From the NCBI GenBank assembly GCA_041584475.1, contig JBFHDX010000060.1, positions 1 through 22,910 on the forward strand: 22,910 nucleotides of DNA, read 5' to 3'. Positions 15,075 through 22,773 of the stretch are shown one piece after another. This stretch comes from JBFHDX01 sp041584475. Its GTDB lineage: Bacteria > Pseudomonadota > Alphaproteobacteria > UBA8366 > JADFVY01. The stretch's first letter is position 1. Every line of letters starts with the position of its first letter. The notes under the pieces are model-generated. The model searched no databases and was not told the origin of the DNA. It saw only the letters and a list, made by a program, of their open reading frames with translations. The translations under genes were made by a program, and so were the position numbers.

Positions 15075-17294
15075 CTATCTGAATTCCACTTCCTGCGCCG
15101 TTTCATCGCCCAGGCTCTTGAACACAAACTGGAACGAGATCCGGGTGCCGGGGTCAACGCCCACGCTTTCCGTGAACTGCCGACGATATATAGTGTCGAA
15201 CCGGAAACATTCATCTTCGTACGTGATACGTCCGTCGTATTCAAGGGGACCCCCATCGCTCGTCAAATCGCGCCGGGTTCTGGCGGAAACGCTCCAGAAG
15301 TCGGTGAGCTGCGAGCTCAATTCGGCGGTCACCTGCTCGCGGTCGGGGAAGGCGCCGGCGGAAGCCTCGCTGGCGATGAACACGTAGTCGCCGGTCAGGC
15401 GCAGAGCGGGCGGGCCGATGGTGAGGCCGAGCTCGTTGCGCAGCGGCTCGAAGTTGGCCTCCGATAGCCGGAACCGGTAGAGCAGATCCATGTACCGGTT
15501 GGGAACGATCTCCAGCCGCCCGACATAGTCGGAGTAGCCCTCCTCGATGTCCGAGGCCAGCGCCAGGGGATCATCCTCGGACCAGCGATAGCTCTGGCCG
15601 AAAAACGCGATCAGGCGCCCGCCACGCTCGCCGTAGAGGCCCCCCTTGAGCCCATAGACGATGCGCTGGCCGGTGTCGATGCGGTCGTCGCCGGGAATCC
15701 GGTCCTCGCTGAAGAGGTTGGTGTCGTCGAGCTCGATGGCGACGCTGTCCTCTTCCGGAATCGCCGTGGGATTACCGGTGCCGGGCGCGAGCACCACGGC
15801 CACCGCCGGCTCGATGAGCTGACGCACGCCGCCGGTGCCGCGAACGAACGGCAGGCGCGACTCGACCGCGAGGCGGGGGATGACGCGCCCTTCCTGCACG
15901 TTGTTCTCCTCGACGCCGTCGATGACGACCTTGTCCATGTGATAGCCGTCGGCGCGGACCGACGCGGAGAAGGTGGTCAGCAGCCCGAAATTCGTCTGCG
16001 TCGGGATGAAGTAGCCGCCCTTCACGATGAGCCGCCGGGTATTCGGACCGGAATCTCGGCTCGTGGTCCGGCCGTTCATGTCGAAGCTCCAGCGCCCGCC
16101 GATCGAGTCGGCCTCGCCGACGAATTCGTAGTCGATGTCGGGCAGCACCAGCGGCTGCTCGACCGCGAAGGGCCCGCGCACGTCCTGGTAGACGAACGCG
16201 TTGCCGTCGACGTAGCTGCGTCCGAAGTAGCCCTCGACGTAAGGGTTGGTCGTCAGGACGTTTTCCGGCTGTCCGAAGAAGTCGTACTGGTCGAGGTAGC
16301 TGCGGTCCGACGCCCGCTCGACGTCGAAGCCCCAGCGCCAGTTGTCGTTGATGTCAAAGCGGCCGGTGCCGAACAGGTGGCCGCGCCAGACATCGGGCTC
16401 GACGACCGGGTTCAGCGGATCTCCCGTCTCACGATCGGCTTGGGTTACGCTCCCCGACAGCTCGTACACGCCGCTGTCGACGTGCTGGCGGAATTCGAGT
16501 GCCATGACCGACGGTTTCTTCGTCGCCAGAATGGGCTCGAAGGTCACGTCGACGCTCGGCGTGATCGCCCAGAACACGGGGACCCGCGCGAAGCCACCGA
16601 ATTCGGTGCTCGATCCAAGCAGCGGCGTCAGCAGACCGGAACGACGTTCAACCGTGGGATCGGGATGCGTGAGATACGGCGTGTAGAGCACCGGGACGCC
16701 CGCGAATTCCAGCCAGGCGTTGGTGTAGCTGACGTCCTGGGACTCCTGATCGTGCACGATCGTGCCGGCTTTCAACTGCCAGAGCGGCGGCTGCGACTCG
16801 TCTCCCGGACAGACATCGCACGAGGAAAAGACGCCGCGACGCATGATCGTCCGACGACCGCCGATCCTGCGCGCGCCGTTGGCCGCGAAGCGGCTGTTGT
16901 CGAGCAGCAAGATGCGGATGTTCTCGATCACGCCTTCGCGCAGTTCGTCCGACAGTTCGACGTAATCGGCGAATATGACGTCACCGTCGGGCTCGAGGAT
17001 CGTGACGTTCCCGGACGCGACGATGCTGTCGACCGACTGGTCGTAGCGCACGCGGTCGGCGAGCAGGAGGCGCTCGCCGTGCGCTATCTCGACATTGCCG
17101 TCGGCGATGACGATGCCGGACTCGTCGTCGTAGGTGATCTCGTCCGCCGACAGCACGGCCTGGGAGGTCGGTCGTTCGGCCGGCTGCGACACCTGCTGGG
17201 CGCGTCCCTGGCCCACGACCGCGCCCGCGAGCACGACCGCCGACACGACGATCCTGCCGACGACGCGCAGGCCGGAGCCCGGCTGTCGGCGCAT
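15075..17294 (-). CDS. lptD: LPS-assembly outer-membrane protein LptD
   Basis: LptD is the beta-barrel that, with LptE, inserts LPS into the outer leaflet of the outer membrane. The 739-residue protein has a signal peptide (to about QGRAQQ, residue 35), an N-terminal OstA beta-jellyroll (about 45-170, with DEITYDDESGIVIADGNVEI), then the LptD barrel with many aromatic beta strands to the C-terminal EVEFR. I found only three cysteines: Cys159 and Cys162 (SCDVC) and Cys696 (DECFRF), against four in E. coli. The ATG at 17294 shares its A with the lptG stop (TGATG), a sign of translational coupling. The frame is open 22 codons further upstream, but that would overlap lptG and bury the signal peptide. 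Confidence 0.94.
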   Translation of the reverse strand: MRRQPGSGLRVVGRIVVSAVVLAGAVVGQGRAQQVSQPAERPTSQAVLSADEITYDDESGIVIADGNVEIAHGERLLLADRVRYDQSVDSIVASGNVTILEPDGDVIFADYVELSDELREGVIENIRILLLDNSRFAANGARRIGGRRTIMRRGVFSSCDVCPGDESQPPLWQLKAGTIVHDQESQDVSYTNAWLEFAGVPVLYTPYLTHPDPTVERRSGLLTPLLGSSTEFGGFARVPVFWAITPSVDVTFEPILATKKPSVMALEFRQHVDSGVYELSGSVTQADRETGDPLNPVVEPDVWRGHLFGTGRFDINDNWRWGFDVERASDRSYLDQYDFFGQPENVLTTNPYVEGYFGRSYVDGNAFVYQDVRGPFAVEQPLVLPDIDYEFVGEADSIGGRWSFDMNGRTTSRDSGPNTRRLIVKGGYFIPTQTNFGLLTTFSASVRADGYHMDKVVIDGVEENNVQEGRVIPRLAVESRLPFVRGTGGVRQLIEPAVAVVLAPGTGNPTAIPEEDSVAIELDDTNLFSEDRIPGDDRIDTGQRIVYGLKGGLYGERGGRLIAFFGQSYRWSEDDPLALASDIEEGYSDYVGRLEIVPNRYMDLLYRFRLSEANFEPLRNELGLTIGPPALRLTGDYVFIASEASAGAFPDREQVTAELSSQLTDFWSVSARTRRDLTSDGGPLEYDGRITYEDECFRFDTIYRRQFTESVGVDPGTRISFQFVFKSLGDETAQEVEFR

Positions 17295-18388
17295 CAGCCG
17301 TCCTCCAAATGGAACACCATCGCCAGCGCGAGGAAGGTGGCGATCGCGGCCGGACTCCATGCCGCGAGCACGGCCGGTATGCTTGCCGACAAGCCGAGCG
17401 CGCGAATGACGTCGGACGCGAAATACAGCACGAAGCTGCAGATGATGCCGAGCGAGATCGTCCGCGTGGCGCCGGTGCGGCCGCCGGTCTTCAGCGTGAA
17501 GACCGCCGCGAACAGTATCATGCCGCCGAGGAGCAGGGGTGTCGCGAGCAGGCTGTGCCAGTGCAGCCGGTGACGGTGGCCCGAGAATCCCGCAGCCTCC
17601 AGGGTTTCCAGAAAGCCGGGCAATGCCCAGAACGACATCGTTTCCGGCGACGCGAAACTGTCCTGGATCTTGTCCGGCGTGAGGTCGGTTGCGACGGTGT
17701 AGGTCTCGACCAGCCTCCGCTCCTCGTTCGGCGAGGAAATCCAGGCATTGCGAATGCTCCAGTAGCCGTCCTGCAGGACCGCGCGCTCGGCGTCGATCCG
17801 ACGAACGAACCGGTCCGGTATCTCGAAGACGAAGAAGATCACCGTGAGGAGTTCGGTTCCGTCGGAGGTGCTGCGCAGCGCGTTGATCACCGTCTGACCG
17901 CGATCATCGCCCTGGCGCAGCCAGAGTCCGGTCCGCGAGACGGCGAGCCGGCTCGTCGAATGCTTCAGGTACGTCGCATCGAGCCGCTCGAACCGCGCGA
18001 GCAGGGTCGCCGCGAGCGGATTGAACGCGGCCATCTGGAAGGTGCCGAGCAGGACGGCGATGGCGAGGCCGGGCAGCAGGAACTGCCACGCCGAAACGCC
18101 GGCGGCGCGGGCGACGACCAGCTCGCTCGAGCGCGACAGCCGCCAGAATGCCATCATCGCGCCGAACAGGACGACGAACGGCAGCGTCAGCTCGACGAGA
18201 TGCGGCAGCTGGAGGAGTGCGAGCTGGATGGCAACGCCGTAACCGACATCGGGCTTTCCGGCGACGCGCCGGAACTGTTCGACGAGATCGAACATCAGCA
18301 GGACGCTGCTAAGTCCGAGGAACACCACGCCGATCCAGAACAGGATCTGCCGGGCGATATAGGCGGAGAGCGTCGCGGAAAGGCGCAT
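17294..18388 (-). CDS. lptG: LPS export ABC transporter permease LptG
   Basis: LptG pairs with LptF and the ATPase LptB2 in the inner membrane to extract LPS and push it onto the LptC-LptA bridge. The 364-residue protein has the YjgP/YjgQ pattern: three membrane helices at the N-terminus (including ILFWIGVVFLGLSSVLLMFD), a periplasmic beta-jellyroll (about 130-265) and three C-terminal helices. ELVVARAAGVSAW is the conserved coupling-helix region facing the ATPase. It follows lptF by 17 bases and ends in a TGATG overlap with lptD. lptB, lptA and lptC are not in the window. Confidence 0.92.
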   Translation of the reverse strand: MRLSATLSAYIARQILFWIGVVFLGLSSVLLMFDLVEQFRRVAGKPDVGYGVAIQLALLQLPHLVELTLPFVVLFGAMMAFWRLSRSSELVVARAAGVSAWQFLLPGLAIAVLLGTFQMAAFNPLAATLLARFERLDATYLKHSTSRLAVSRTGLWLRQGDDRGQTVINALRSTSDGTELLTVIFFVFEIPDRFVRRIDAERAVLQDGYWSIRNAWISSPNEERRLVETYTVATDLTPDKIQDSFASPETMSFWALPGFLETLEAAGFSGHRHRLHWHSLLATPLLLGGMILFAAVFTLKTGGRTGATRTISLGIICSFVLYFASDVIRALGLSASIPAVLAAWSPAAIATFLALAMVFHLEDG

Positions 18389-18405
18389 CGGCGTCCGCCC
18401 CCGCC

Positions 18406-19536
18406 TCAGGCGCGCGCGCCGATTTCGGGGCCGGGCCCGCTCGGACCGGGCCCGCTGCGTCGCCAGCCTCGGGCCAGCAGCAGCCAGCCGATGATCCCGG
18501 GCAACAGAACATTGACATAGAGGAGCGGGATCCCCGCTGAATTGTCGCCGGCCGCGTTGTGCGCGGCGATCGCCAGCGTCTGGATCAGCACCATGGCGAC
18601 GACCGCTCCGGCGATCCGGCCGGTCTGGCCGCGGCGGCTGAAATCGCCCGACAGCAGGAACGCGAGGCCGATGGCGGTGAAGCTGACGGCGAGGAAGGGC
18701 GCTGCGATGCGGCTGTGACCCTCGGCGACGAACTCCCGGTAGTCCGCGGTATCGGCGCGGGCCGGGTCGAACAGCTCCCAGAGGAACATCTCCTCGGGGG
18801 CCCGCCGCCGCGCGCCGGTCGGGGCCGCCCCGGTGATCCCGAGATCGACCGTGTACTTGTCGAAATAGAGATACGACAGCGTTCCGTCTTCGCGATCGAT
18901 CTCCTGCCGGTTGCCGTTGACGAGCACGACCCTCGGCCCCTCGCTGGTCTGGACCAGGGCCCCGCTTTCGGCCATCAGCGTGACCGGACGACGTTTGACG
19001 CGGGCGTCGTGGACGAGGATGCCGTTGAGCTGTCCGGTGCCGGCCCTCTCGCGAATGAAGACGGTGATGTCGCCGGGCAGCGTGTGAAAAGCGCCCTCAT
19101 GCAGCAGGATCGACGAATAGTCGGAGCGGATCTCGTACCGCAGGTCGGTGAACTCGCGGTAGGAGACCGGCAGCAGATAGGCGTTGAGGACGTATATGGC
19201 CGCGGCGGTGAGGGCGGCGACGACGAGCGCCGGATGGGCCAGCCGCAAATTGCTGAAACCGGCGGCGCGCAGGACGATCAGCTCACGGTCGCCGATCAGC
19301 TTGCTGTAGACGTACACCACCGCGACGAAACAGCTGATCGGCAGGATGACCGCCAGGAAGCGCGGCACGATCAGCATTGCCAGCCAGAGGAACTCGGTCA
19401 CGGGCAGGCCCCGGTTGACGACCATGTCGACGAAGCGCAGCGATTGCGTCAGCCAGATGACGGCGGTCAGGACGATCGTCACGAACAACATGACGACGAC
19501 GGTCTGACGGAAAATGTATCTCGAGATGCTGCTCAT
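18406..19536 (-). CDS. lptF: LPS export ABC transporter permease LptF
   Basis: LptF is the partner permease of LptG in the LptB2FG LPS extractor. The 376-residue protein starts MSSISRYIFRQTVVVMLF, with membrane helices near residues 12-32, 48-75 and 98-118. The coupling segment DRELIVLRAAGFSNLRL, a periplasmic jellyroll (about 130-260) and three C-terminal helices follow. GHSRIAAPFLAVSFTAIGLAFLL opens the last helical block. The C-terminal tail is Gly/Pro-rich. It is the first gene of the minus-strand operon. The ATG at 19536 has no good ribosome site, and the predicted promoter would leave a leader of only about a dozen bases. Confidence 0.92.
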   Translation of the reverse strand: MSSISRYIFRQTVVVMLFVTIVLTAVIWLTQSLRFVDMVVNRGLPVTEFLWLAMLIVPRFLAVILPISCFVAVVYVYSKLIGDRELIVLRAAGFSNLRLAHPALVVAALTAAAIYVLNAYLLPVSYREFTDLRYEIRSDYSSILLHEGAFHTLPGDITVFIRERAGTGQLNGILVHDARVKRRPVTLMAESGALVQTSEGPRVVLVNGNRQEIDREDGTLSYLYFDKYTVDLGITGAAPTGARRRAPEEMFLWELFDPARADTADYREFVAEGHSRIAAPFLAVSFTAIGLAFLLSGDFSRRGQTGRIAGAVVAMVLIQTLAIAAHNAAGDNSAGIPLLYVNVLLPGIIGWLLLARGWRRSGPGPSGPGPEIGARA

Positions 19537-19555
19537 CCGCGGGCCGGTTCGGCGC

Positions 19556-19585
19556 AGTCTACAGGAACAGGCCGCGCGCTGCCAA
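19556..19585 (-). promoter_or_regulatory. Candidate promoter of the lptF-lptG-lptD-surA-pdxA-rsmA operon
   Basis: Read on the minus strand, TTGGCA (complement of 19580-19585; 5 of 6) is followed after 18 bases by TAGACT (complement of 19556-19561; 4 of 6). The start would fall near 19549, about 13 bases before the lptF ATG. The -35 box lies in the loop of the inverted repeat at 19570-19604. Confidence 0.45.
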
Positions 19586-19604
19586 AGCGAAATAGGGCGC
19601 GGCC
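19570..19604. repeat. Inverted repeat in the lptF / ubiA-like divergent spacer
   Basis: GGCCGCGC at 19570-19577 is the exact reverse complement of GCGCGGCC at 19597-19604, with a 19-base interval. No T-run follows. Its position over the lptF -35 candidate, between two divergent operons, would suit an operator. In DNA this GC-rich, chance repeats of 8 bases are not rare. Confidence 0.35.
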
Positions 19605-19710
19605 CCGTTAACCAAGCCTAAGACTTTCGACACTATTGGTGCTAGACGGTTCTCTGCGCCCGTCTCGTCCCGCGTGGCGACGGGTCGCAGCCGGTCACCA
19701 GGGCGGGAAG

Positions 19711-20571
19711 ATGCTGGGCATCCTGACACTGATACGGCCCCGACAATGGATCAAGAACGTATTCGTCGCGGCGCCGCTGTTCTTCACCCCCGACCGGCTG
19801 TCGGCCTCGTCCGCAATCGCGGTCATCGCCGGGTTCGTGGCCTTCAGCCTGATCTCGAGCGCCGTCTACTGCCTGAACGACCTGCGCGATCGCGAGGCCG
19901 ATCGCCAGCATCCGGTCAAGCGCAGTCGCCCGCTCGCGGCCGGCGCCGTGCAGCCCGCGACGGCGGTTCTATTGCTGCTGCTGCTGGCTGCCGCCGGCGC
20001 CGCGACCGCGTATTACCTCGTGCCGCAGATCCTCGGGGTGCTCGCGGCCTATGTCGGGCTCAATATCGCCTATTCGCTGTATCTGAAGACGATCGCGATC
20101 ATCGACGTGCTGATCGTCGCGTTCGGCTTCGTCCTGCGCATCGAGGCCGGCGCCCGGGTGATCGATACCGAGCCCAGCGCCTGGATCCTTATCGTGACCG
20201 GGCTGCTCGCCCTTTTCCTGGCGCTCGCCAAGCGCCGCGACGACGTGACGCGCGCGCTCGGCGCCGACCACCGCAAGAGCCTCGACGGCTACAGCCGGCG
20301 GTTCCTCGACACGAGCATCATCGCCGTGATCTCGATGCTGCTGGTTTCGTACCTGATTTTCACCACGGATCTCGCGGTCATGCAGCGGCTCGGCACCGAC
20401 CGGCTTTACGTCACGGCGCCGTTCGTGATCGCCGGCGTCATGCGGTATCTGCAGCTGACCATCGTCCACGAGCGGTCGGGCTCGCCGACCGATCTCGTGT
20501 ATCGCGACCCCGGCCTGCAAGTCAGCATCGCCGGCTGGCTCGCCGCGTTCGTCATGATTCTCTATCTGTAG
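19711..20571 (+). CDS. UbiA-family decaprenyl-phosphate phosphoribosyltransferase (Rv3806c-like)
   Basis: Predicted to transfer 5-phosphoribose from PRPP to a polyprenyl phosphate, the committed step towards polyprenyl-phospho-D-arabinose, in the inner membrane. The 286-residue protein begins MLGILTLIRPRQWIKNVFV, closely matching the mycobacterial Rv3806c N-terminus (IRPRQWVKN). It has the UbiA Asp motif NDLRDREAD (Asn56, Asp57, Asp60, Asp64) followed by HPVKRSRPLAAG, then YSLYLKTIAIIDVLIVAFGFVLR and a second polar loop AKRRDD ... HRKSLDGYSRRFLD. About nine hydrophobic helices are seen. ATG 19711, with AGGG 7 bases upstream, is preferred over TTG 19636, which would add an Arg-rich non-conserved leader. 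Ubiquinone or heme prenyltransferases are less likely given the downstream dprE1/dprE2-like genes. Confidence 0.85.
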   Translation: MLGILTLIRPRQWIKNVFVAAPLFFTPDRLSASSAIAVIAGFVAFSLISSAVYCLNDLRDREADRQHPVKRSRPLAAGAVQPATAVLLLLLLAAAGAATAYYLVPQILGVLAAYVGLNIAYSLYLKTIAIIDVLIVAFGFVLRIEAGARVIDTEPSAWILIVTGLLALFLALAKRRDDVTRALGADHRKSLDGYSRRFLDTSIIAVISMLLVSYLIFTTDLAVMQRLGTDRLYVTAPFVIAGVMRYLQLTIVHERSGSPTDLVYRDPGLQVSIAGWLAAFVMILYL

Positions 20572-20581
20572 GGGCGGCACG

Positions 20582-21922
20582 TTGCGCAGCAAGGAAATCG
20601 GGCTGAGCGGCTGGGGCCGGGCACGGACCGCACGGGTCCGGGCGTGGCGTCCCGAGCGCTGGTCCGCGGTGCGTGACGCGCTGGCGGCGAACGGTAGCGC
20701 CGGCATGATCGCATATGCCGGCGGGCGCTCCTACGGTGACGCCGCACTGAACGACGGCGGCGATGCGATCCTGACCGAACGGCTCAACCGCGTCCTTTCG
20801 GCCGACTGGAAGAGCGGCGAGATCGTCTGCGAGCCCGGCGTCAGCTTCGCGGAGCTCATGCGCATCGGGCTGGCGCACGGCTTCGTTCCTCCGGTCACCC
20901 CGGGGACGGGCTTCGCGACCGTCGGCGGCGGCGTCGCCAATGACGTGCACGGCAAGAATCACGACCGCCACGGCAGCTTCGGCGACCACGTGCGGTGGCT
21001 CGAGCTGATGACCCCGGACGGCACCGTCCGGCGGGTGTCGCCGGACGACGACGCGGAACTGTTCGCGGCGACGGTCGGCGGCATCGGCCTGACCGGCATC
21101 ATGCTCGCGGTGTGCTTCCGCATGCGCAAGGTATCGTCCAACGCGGTGAACGTGACGGAGCGGCGGGCGCGCGATCTCGCCGAGTTCCTCTCGATGCAGG
21201 AGGCTGCACGCGAGTCGGCGACCTACTCGGTGGGCTGGATCGACGCGACGGCCCGGGGACGACGGCTCGGCCGCGGCATATTCGAGACCGCCGAGGAGGC
21301 CGACGAGGGCGTCGAGCCGCCGGCCGCCGGCGGGCGCCGCATGCCGGTCGAGATGCCGGGATTTGCGCTCAACCGGCTCACCGTCGGCCTGTTCAACAGC
21401 CTCTATTACCGGCGCGTGCCGAAACGAGGGCGCCAGGGGAGGGCGCCGCTCACGCGCTTCCTCTACCCGCTCGACGCGATCGAGGACTGGAACCGGATGT
21501 ACGGGCGGCGCGGTTTCCACCAGTTCCAGTGCGTGCTGCCCGACGCCGCGGCGCCGGCCGGGCTGCGCCTCCTGATGGAGTCGATCAGCAGCGCCGGCAC
21601 CGGCTCGTTCCTCGCCGTTCTCAAGACGCTCGGCGGCGAGGGCAAGGGCCATCTCTCCTTCCCCATGCGCGGCTATACGCTGGCGCTCGACTTCCCGGCC
21701 CGACGCGGGGTGACCGAGCTGCTGTCCCGTCTCGAGGCGATCACCGTCGATCATGGCGGGCGCGTCTATCTGGCGAAGGACGCCGTGCTGTCGCCGGAGT
21801 CGCTGCCGGCGATGTATCCGCGGCTGGCGGCGTTCCGCGCCGTGCTGGACCGCGTCGATCCTGACCGGCGCATGATATCGGACATGGCGCGCAGGCTCGG
21901 GATTCGGGGCGGCGACGCATGA
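20582..21922 (+). CDS. dprE1: DprE1-like decaprenylphosphoryl-ribose 2'-oxidase
   Basis: Predicted to be the FAD-dependent oxidase that converts polyprenyl-phospho-ribose to the 2'-keto intermediate. The 446-residue protein aligns by eye with M. tuberculosis DprE1 along its length: LSGWGR near the N-terminus, AGGRSYGD (residues 47-53), NDVHGKNHDRHGSFGDHVR (His123, equivalent to the FAD-contacting region), ATVGGIGLTGIM, FLYPLDAIEDWNRMYG, LSFPMRGYTLALDFP, YLAKD (Lys399, probably the active-site Lys418) and the terminal SDMARRLG. The residue matching the benzothiazinone target Cys387 is Ala368. It starts at TTG 20582, with AGGGG at 20570-20574 overlapping the end of the upstream gene. Its stop overlaps the next ATG (ATGA). 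Confidence 0.88.
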   Translation: MRSKEIGLSGWGRARTARVRAWRPERWSAVRDALAANGSAGMIAYAGGRSYGDAALNDGGDAILTERLNRVLSADWKSGEIVCEPGVSFAELMRIGLAHGFVPPVTPGTGFATVGGGVANDVHGKNHDRHGSFGDHVRWLELMTPDGTVRRVSPDDDAELFAATVGGIGLTGIMLAVCFRMRKVSSNAVNVTERRARDLAEFLSMQEAARESATYSVGWIDATARGRRLGRGIFETAEEADEGVEPPAAGGRRMPVEMPGFALNRLTVGLFNSLYYRRVPKRGRQGRAPLTRFLYPLDAIEDWNRMYGRRGFHQFQCVLPDAAAPAGLRLLMESISSAGTGSFLAVLKTLGGEGKGHLSFPMRGYTLALDFPARRGVTELLSRLEAITVDHGGRVYLAKDAVLSPESLPAMYPRLAAFRAVLDRVDPDRRMISDMARRLGIRGGDA

Positions 21923-22671
21923 CGGAACGCACCGCGCAGGCGACGTGGCTGGTGCTCGGCGGCTCGTCGTCGGTGGCGCGCGCCTTCGCCCGCGTCGCCG
22001 CCGAGGACGGCGCCGACGTGATTCTCGCCGGCCGCGACATGGACGATCTGAAGCGCACCGCCGCGGACGTCGCGATCCGCACCGGCCGAAGGGTCGAGGC
22101 GGTGCGGTTCGATGCCGAGGTGTTCGACAAGCACGACGTGTTCGTCGAACACTGCCGCAAGCGGGCGAAGTTCCTCAACGTGTTCCTCGCCTTCGGCGCC
22201 ATGCCCGAGCAGGCGGAGATCGACCGCGATTTCGCGCTCGCGCGTCAGGCGGTGACCGTCAACTATCTCGGCGCCATGTCGGTGCTGCAGCGCCTGGCGC
22301 CGGTAATGGAGGCGCAGGGCGCCGGAAATATCGTGGCGCTAAGCTCGGTCGCCGGGGACCGCGGGCGGCTCAGGAACTACGTCTACGGGTCGGCGAAGGC
22401 GGGGCTGAACACCTACCTGCAGGGGCTGCGGGCGCGGCTGTGCCGCCGCGGCGTCTCGGTCACCACGGTGAAGCCCGGTTTCATGGACACCGACATGACC
22501 TGGGGCCTCGAGGGCATGTTCCTCGTCGCCTCGCCCGAGGCGTGCGCCCGCGCCTGCCTGAGATTCGCGAAGAAAGGCAAGGACGTCGCCTATTTCCCGT
22601 TCTTCTGGTGGGGCATCATGACGATCATCCGCCACATCCCCGAGCGGATCTTCAAACGGATGAATATCTGA
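21919..22671 (+). CDS. dprE2: DprE2-like decaprenylphosphoryl-2-keto-erythropentose reductase
   Basis: Predicted to be the NAD(P)H-dependent reductase that completes epimerisation of polyprenyl-phospho-ribose to the arabinose form. This 250-residue SDR has Ser143, Tyr156 and Lys160 (SSVAGDRG ... YVYGSAKAG), as in DprE2. The cofactor loop is atypical, LGGSSSVARAF, recalling the LGGTSEIG of M. tuberculosis DprE2 but with Ala for the last Gly. The usual NAG motif is replaced by AFGAM, as in the mycobacterial enzyme (AFGLL). The C-terminus MTIIRHIPERIFKRMNI closely resembles RHIPRSIFRKLPI of DprE2. It overlaps the dprE1-like gene by 4 bases, indicating coupled translation and a shared complex or pathway. 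Confidence 0.87.
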   Translation: MTERTAQATWLVLGGSSSVARAFARVAAEDGADVILAGRDMDDLKRTAADVAIRTGRRVEAVRFDAEVFDKHDVFVEHCRKRAKFLNVFLAFGAMPEQAEIDRDFALARQAVTVNYLGAMSVLQRLAPVMEAQGAGNIVALSSVAGDRGRLRNYVYGSAKAGLNTYLQGLRARLCRRGVSVTTVKPGFMDTDMTWGLEGMFLVASPEACARACLRFAKKGKDVAYFPFFWWGIMTIIRHIPERIFKRMNI

Positions 22672-22742
22672 GCGGCACGCTCCCTCTCGGGTTGTCGCTC
22701 CCGATTGTGCCCGTCTGCACTTTCCTTTTCCGCGCCAGTCGC

Positions 22743-22773
22743 TAGAGTCTCTCGCGCGGCAGCGGGCCGCGCG
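22743..22773 (+). promoter_or_regulatory. pepA upstream region: weak -10 box and 8-bp hairpin
   Basis: The 133 bases between the dprE2-like gene and pepA hold a TAGAGT -10-like box (22743-22748) with no convincing -35. Next comes a perfect hairpin (CGCGCGGC at 22753-22760, GCCGCGCG at 22766-22773, loop AGCGG). No T-run follows, so it is a poor intrinsic terminator. If pepA is transcribed from here, the hairpin lies in its leader. Confidence 0.3.

Noticed and set aside
15939..17573. A 544-residue plus-strand frame across lptD and the end of lptG.
   Set aside because: Its composition is that of a shadow frame (Arg, Asp, Val, Gly rich, no domain). The minus-strand genes have clear family motifs.
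20582..21922. Reading the FAD protein as a generic sugar-lactone oxidase.
   Set aside because: HGKNH, the YPLDAIEDWN segment and the SDMARRL terminus specifically match DprE1, and the flanking UbiA-like and DprE2-like genes agree.
19711..22671. Recent horizontal acquisition of the arabinose cassette.
   Set aside because: No mobile element, tRNA, direct repeat or visible shift in composition flanks it. Codon use looks like that of the neighbours, so only the synteny argument remains.
22753..22773. Hairpin read as an intrinsic terminator for the arabinose cassette.
   Set aside because: There is no T-run after the stem, and it lies close to the pepA ribosome site. It is kept only as a possible leader structure.
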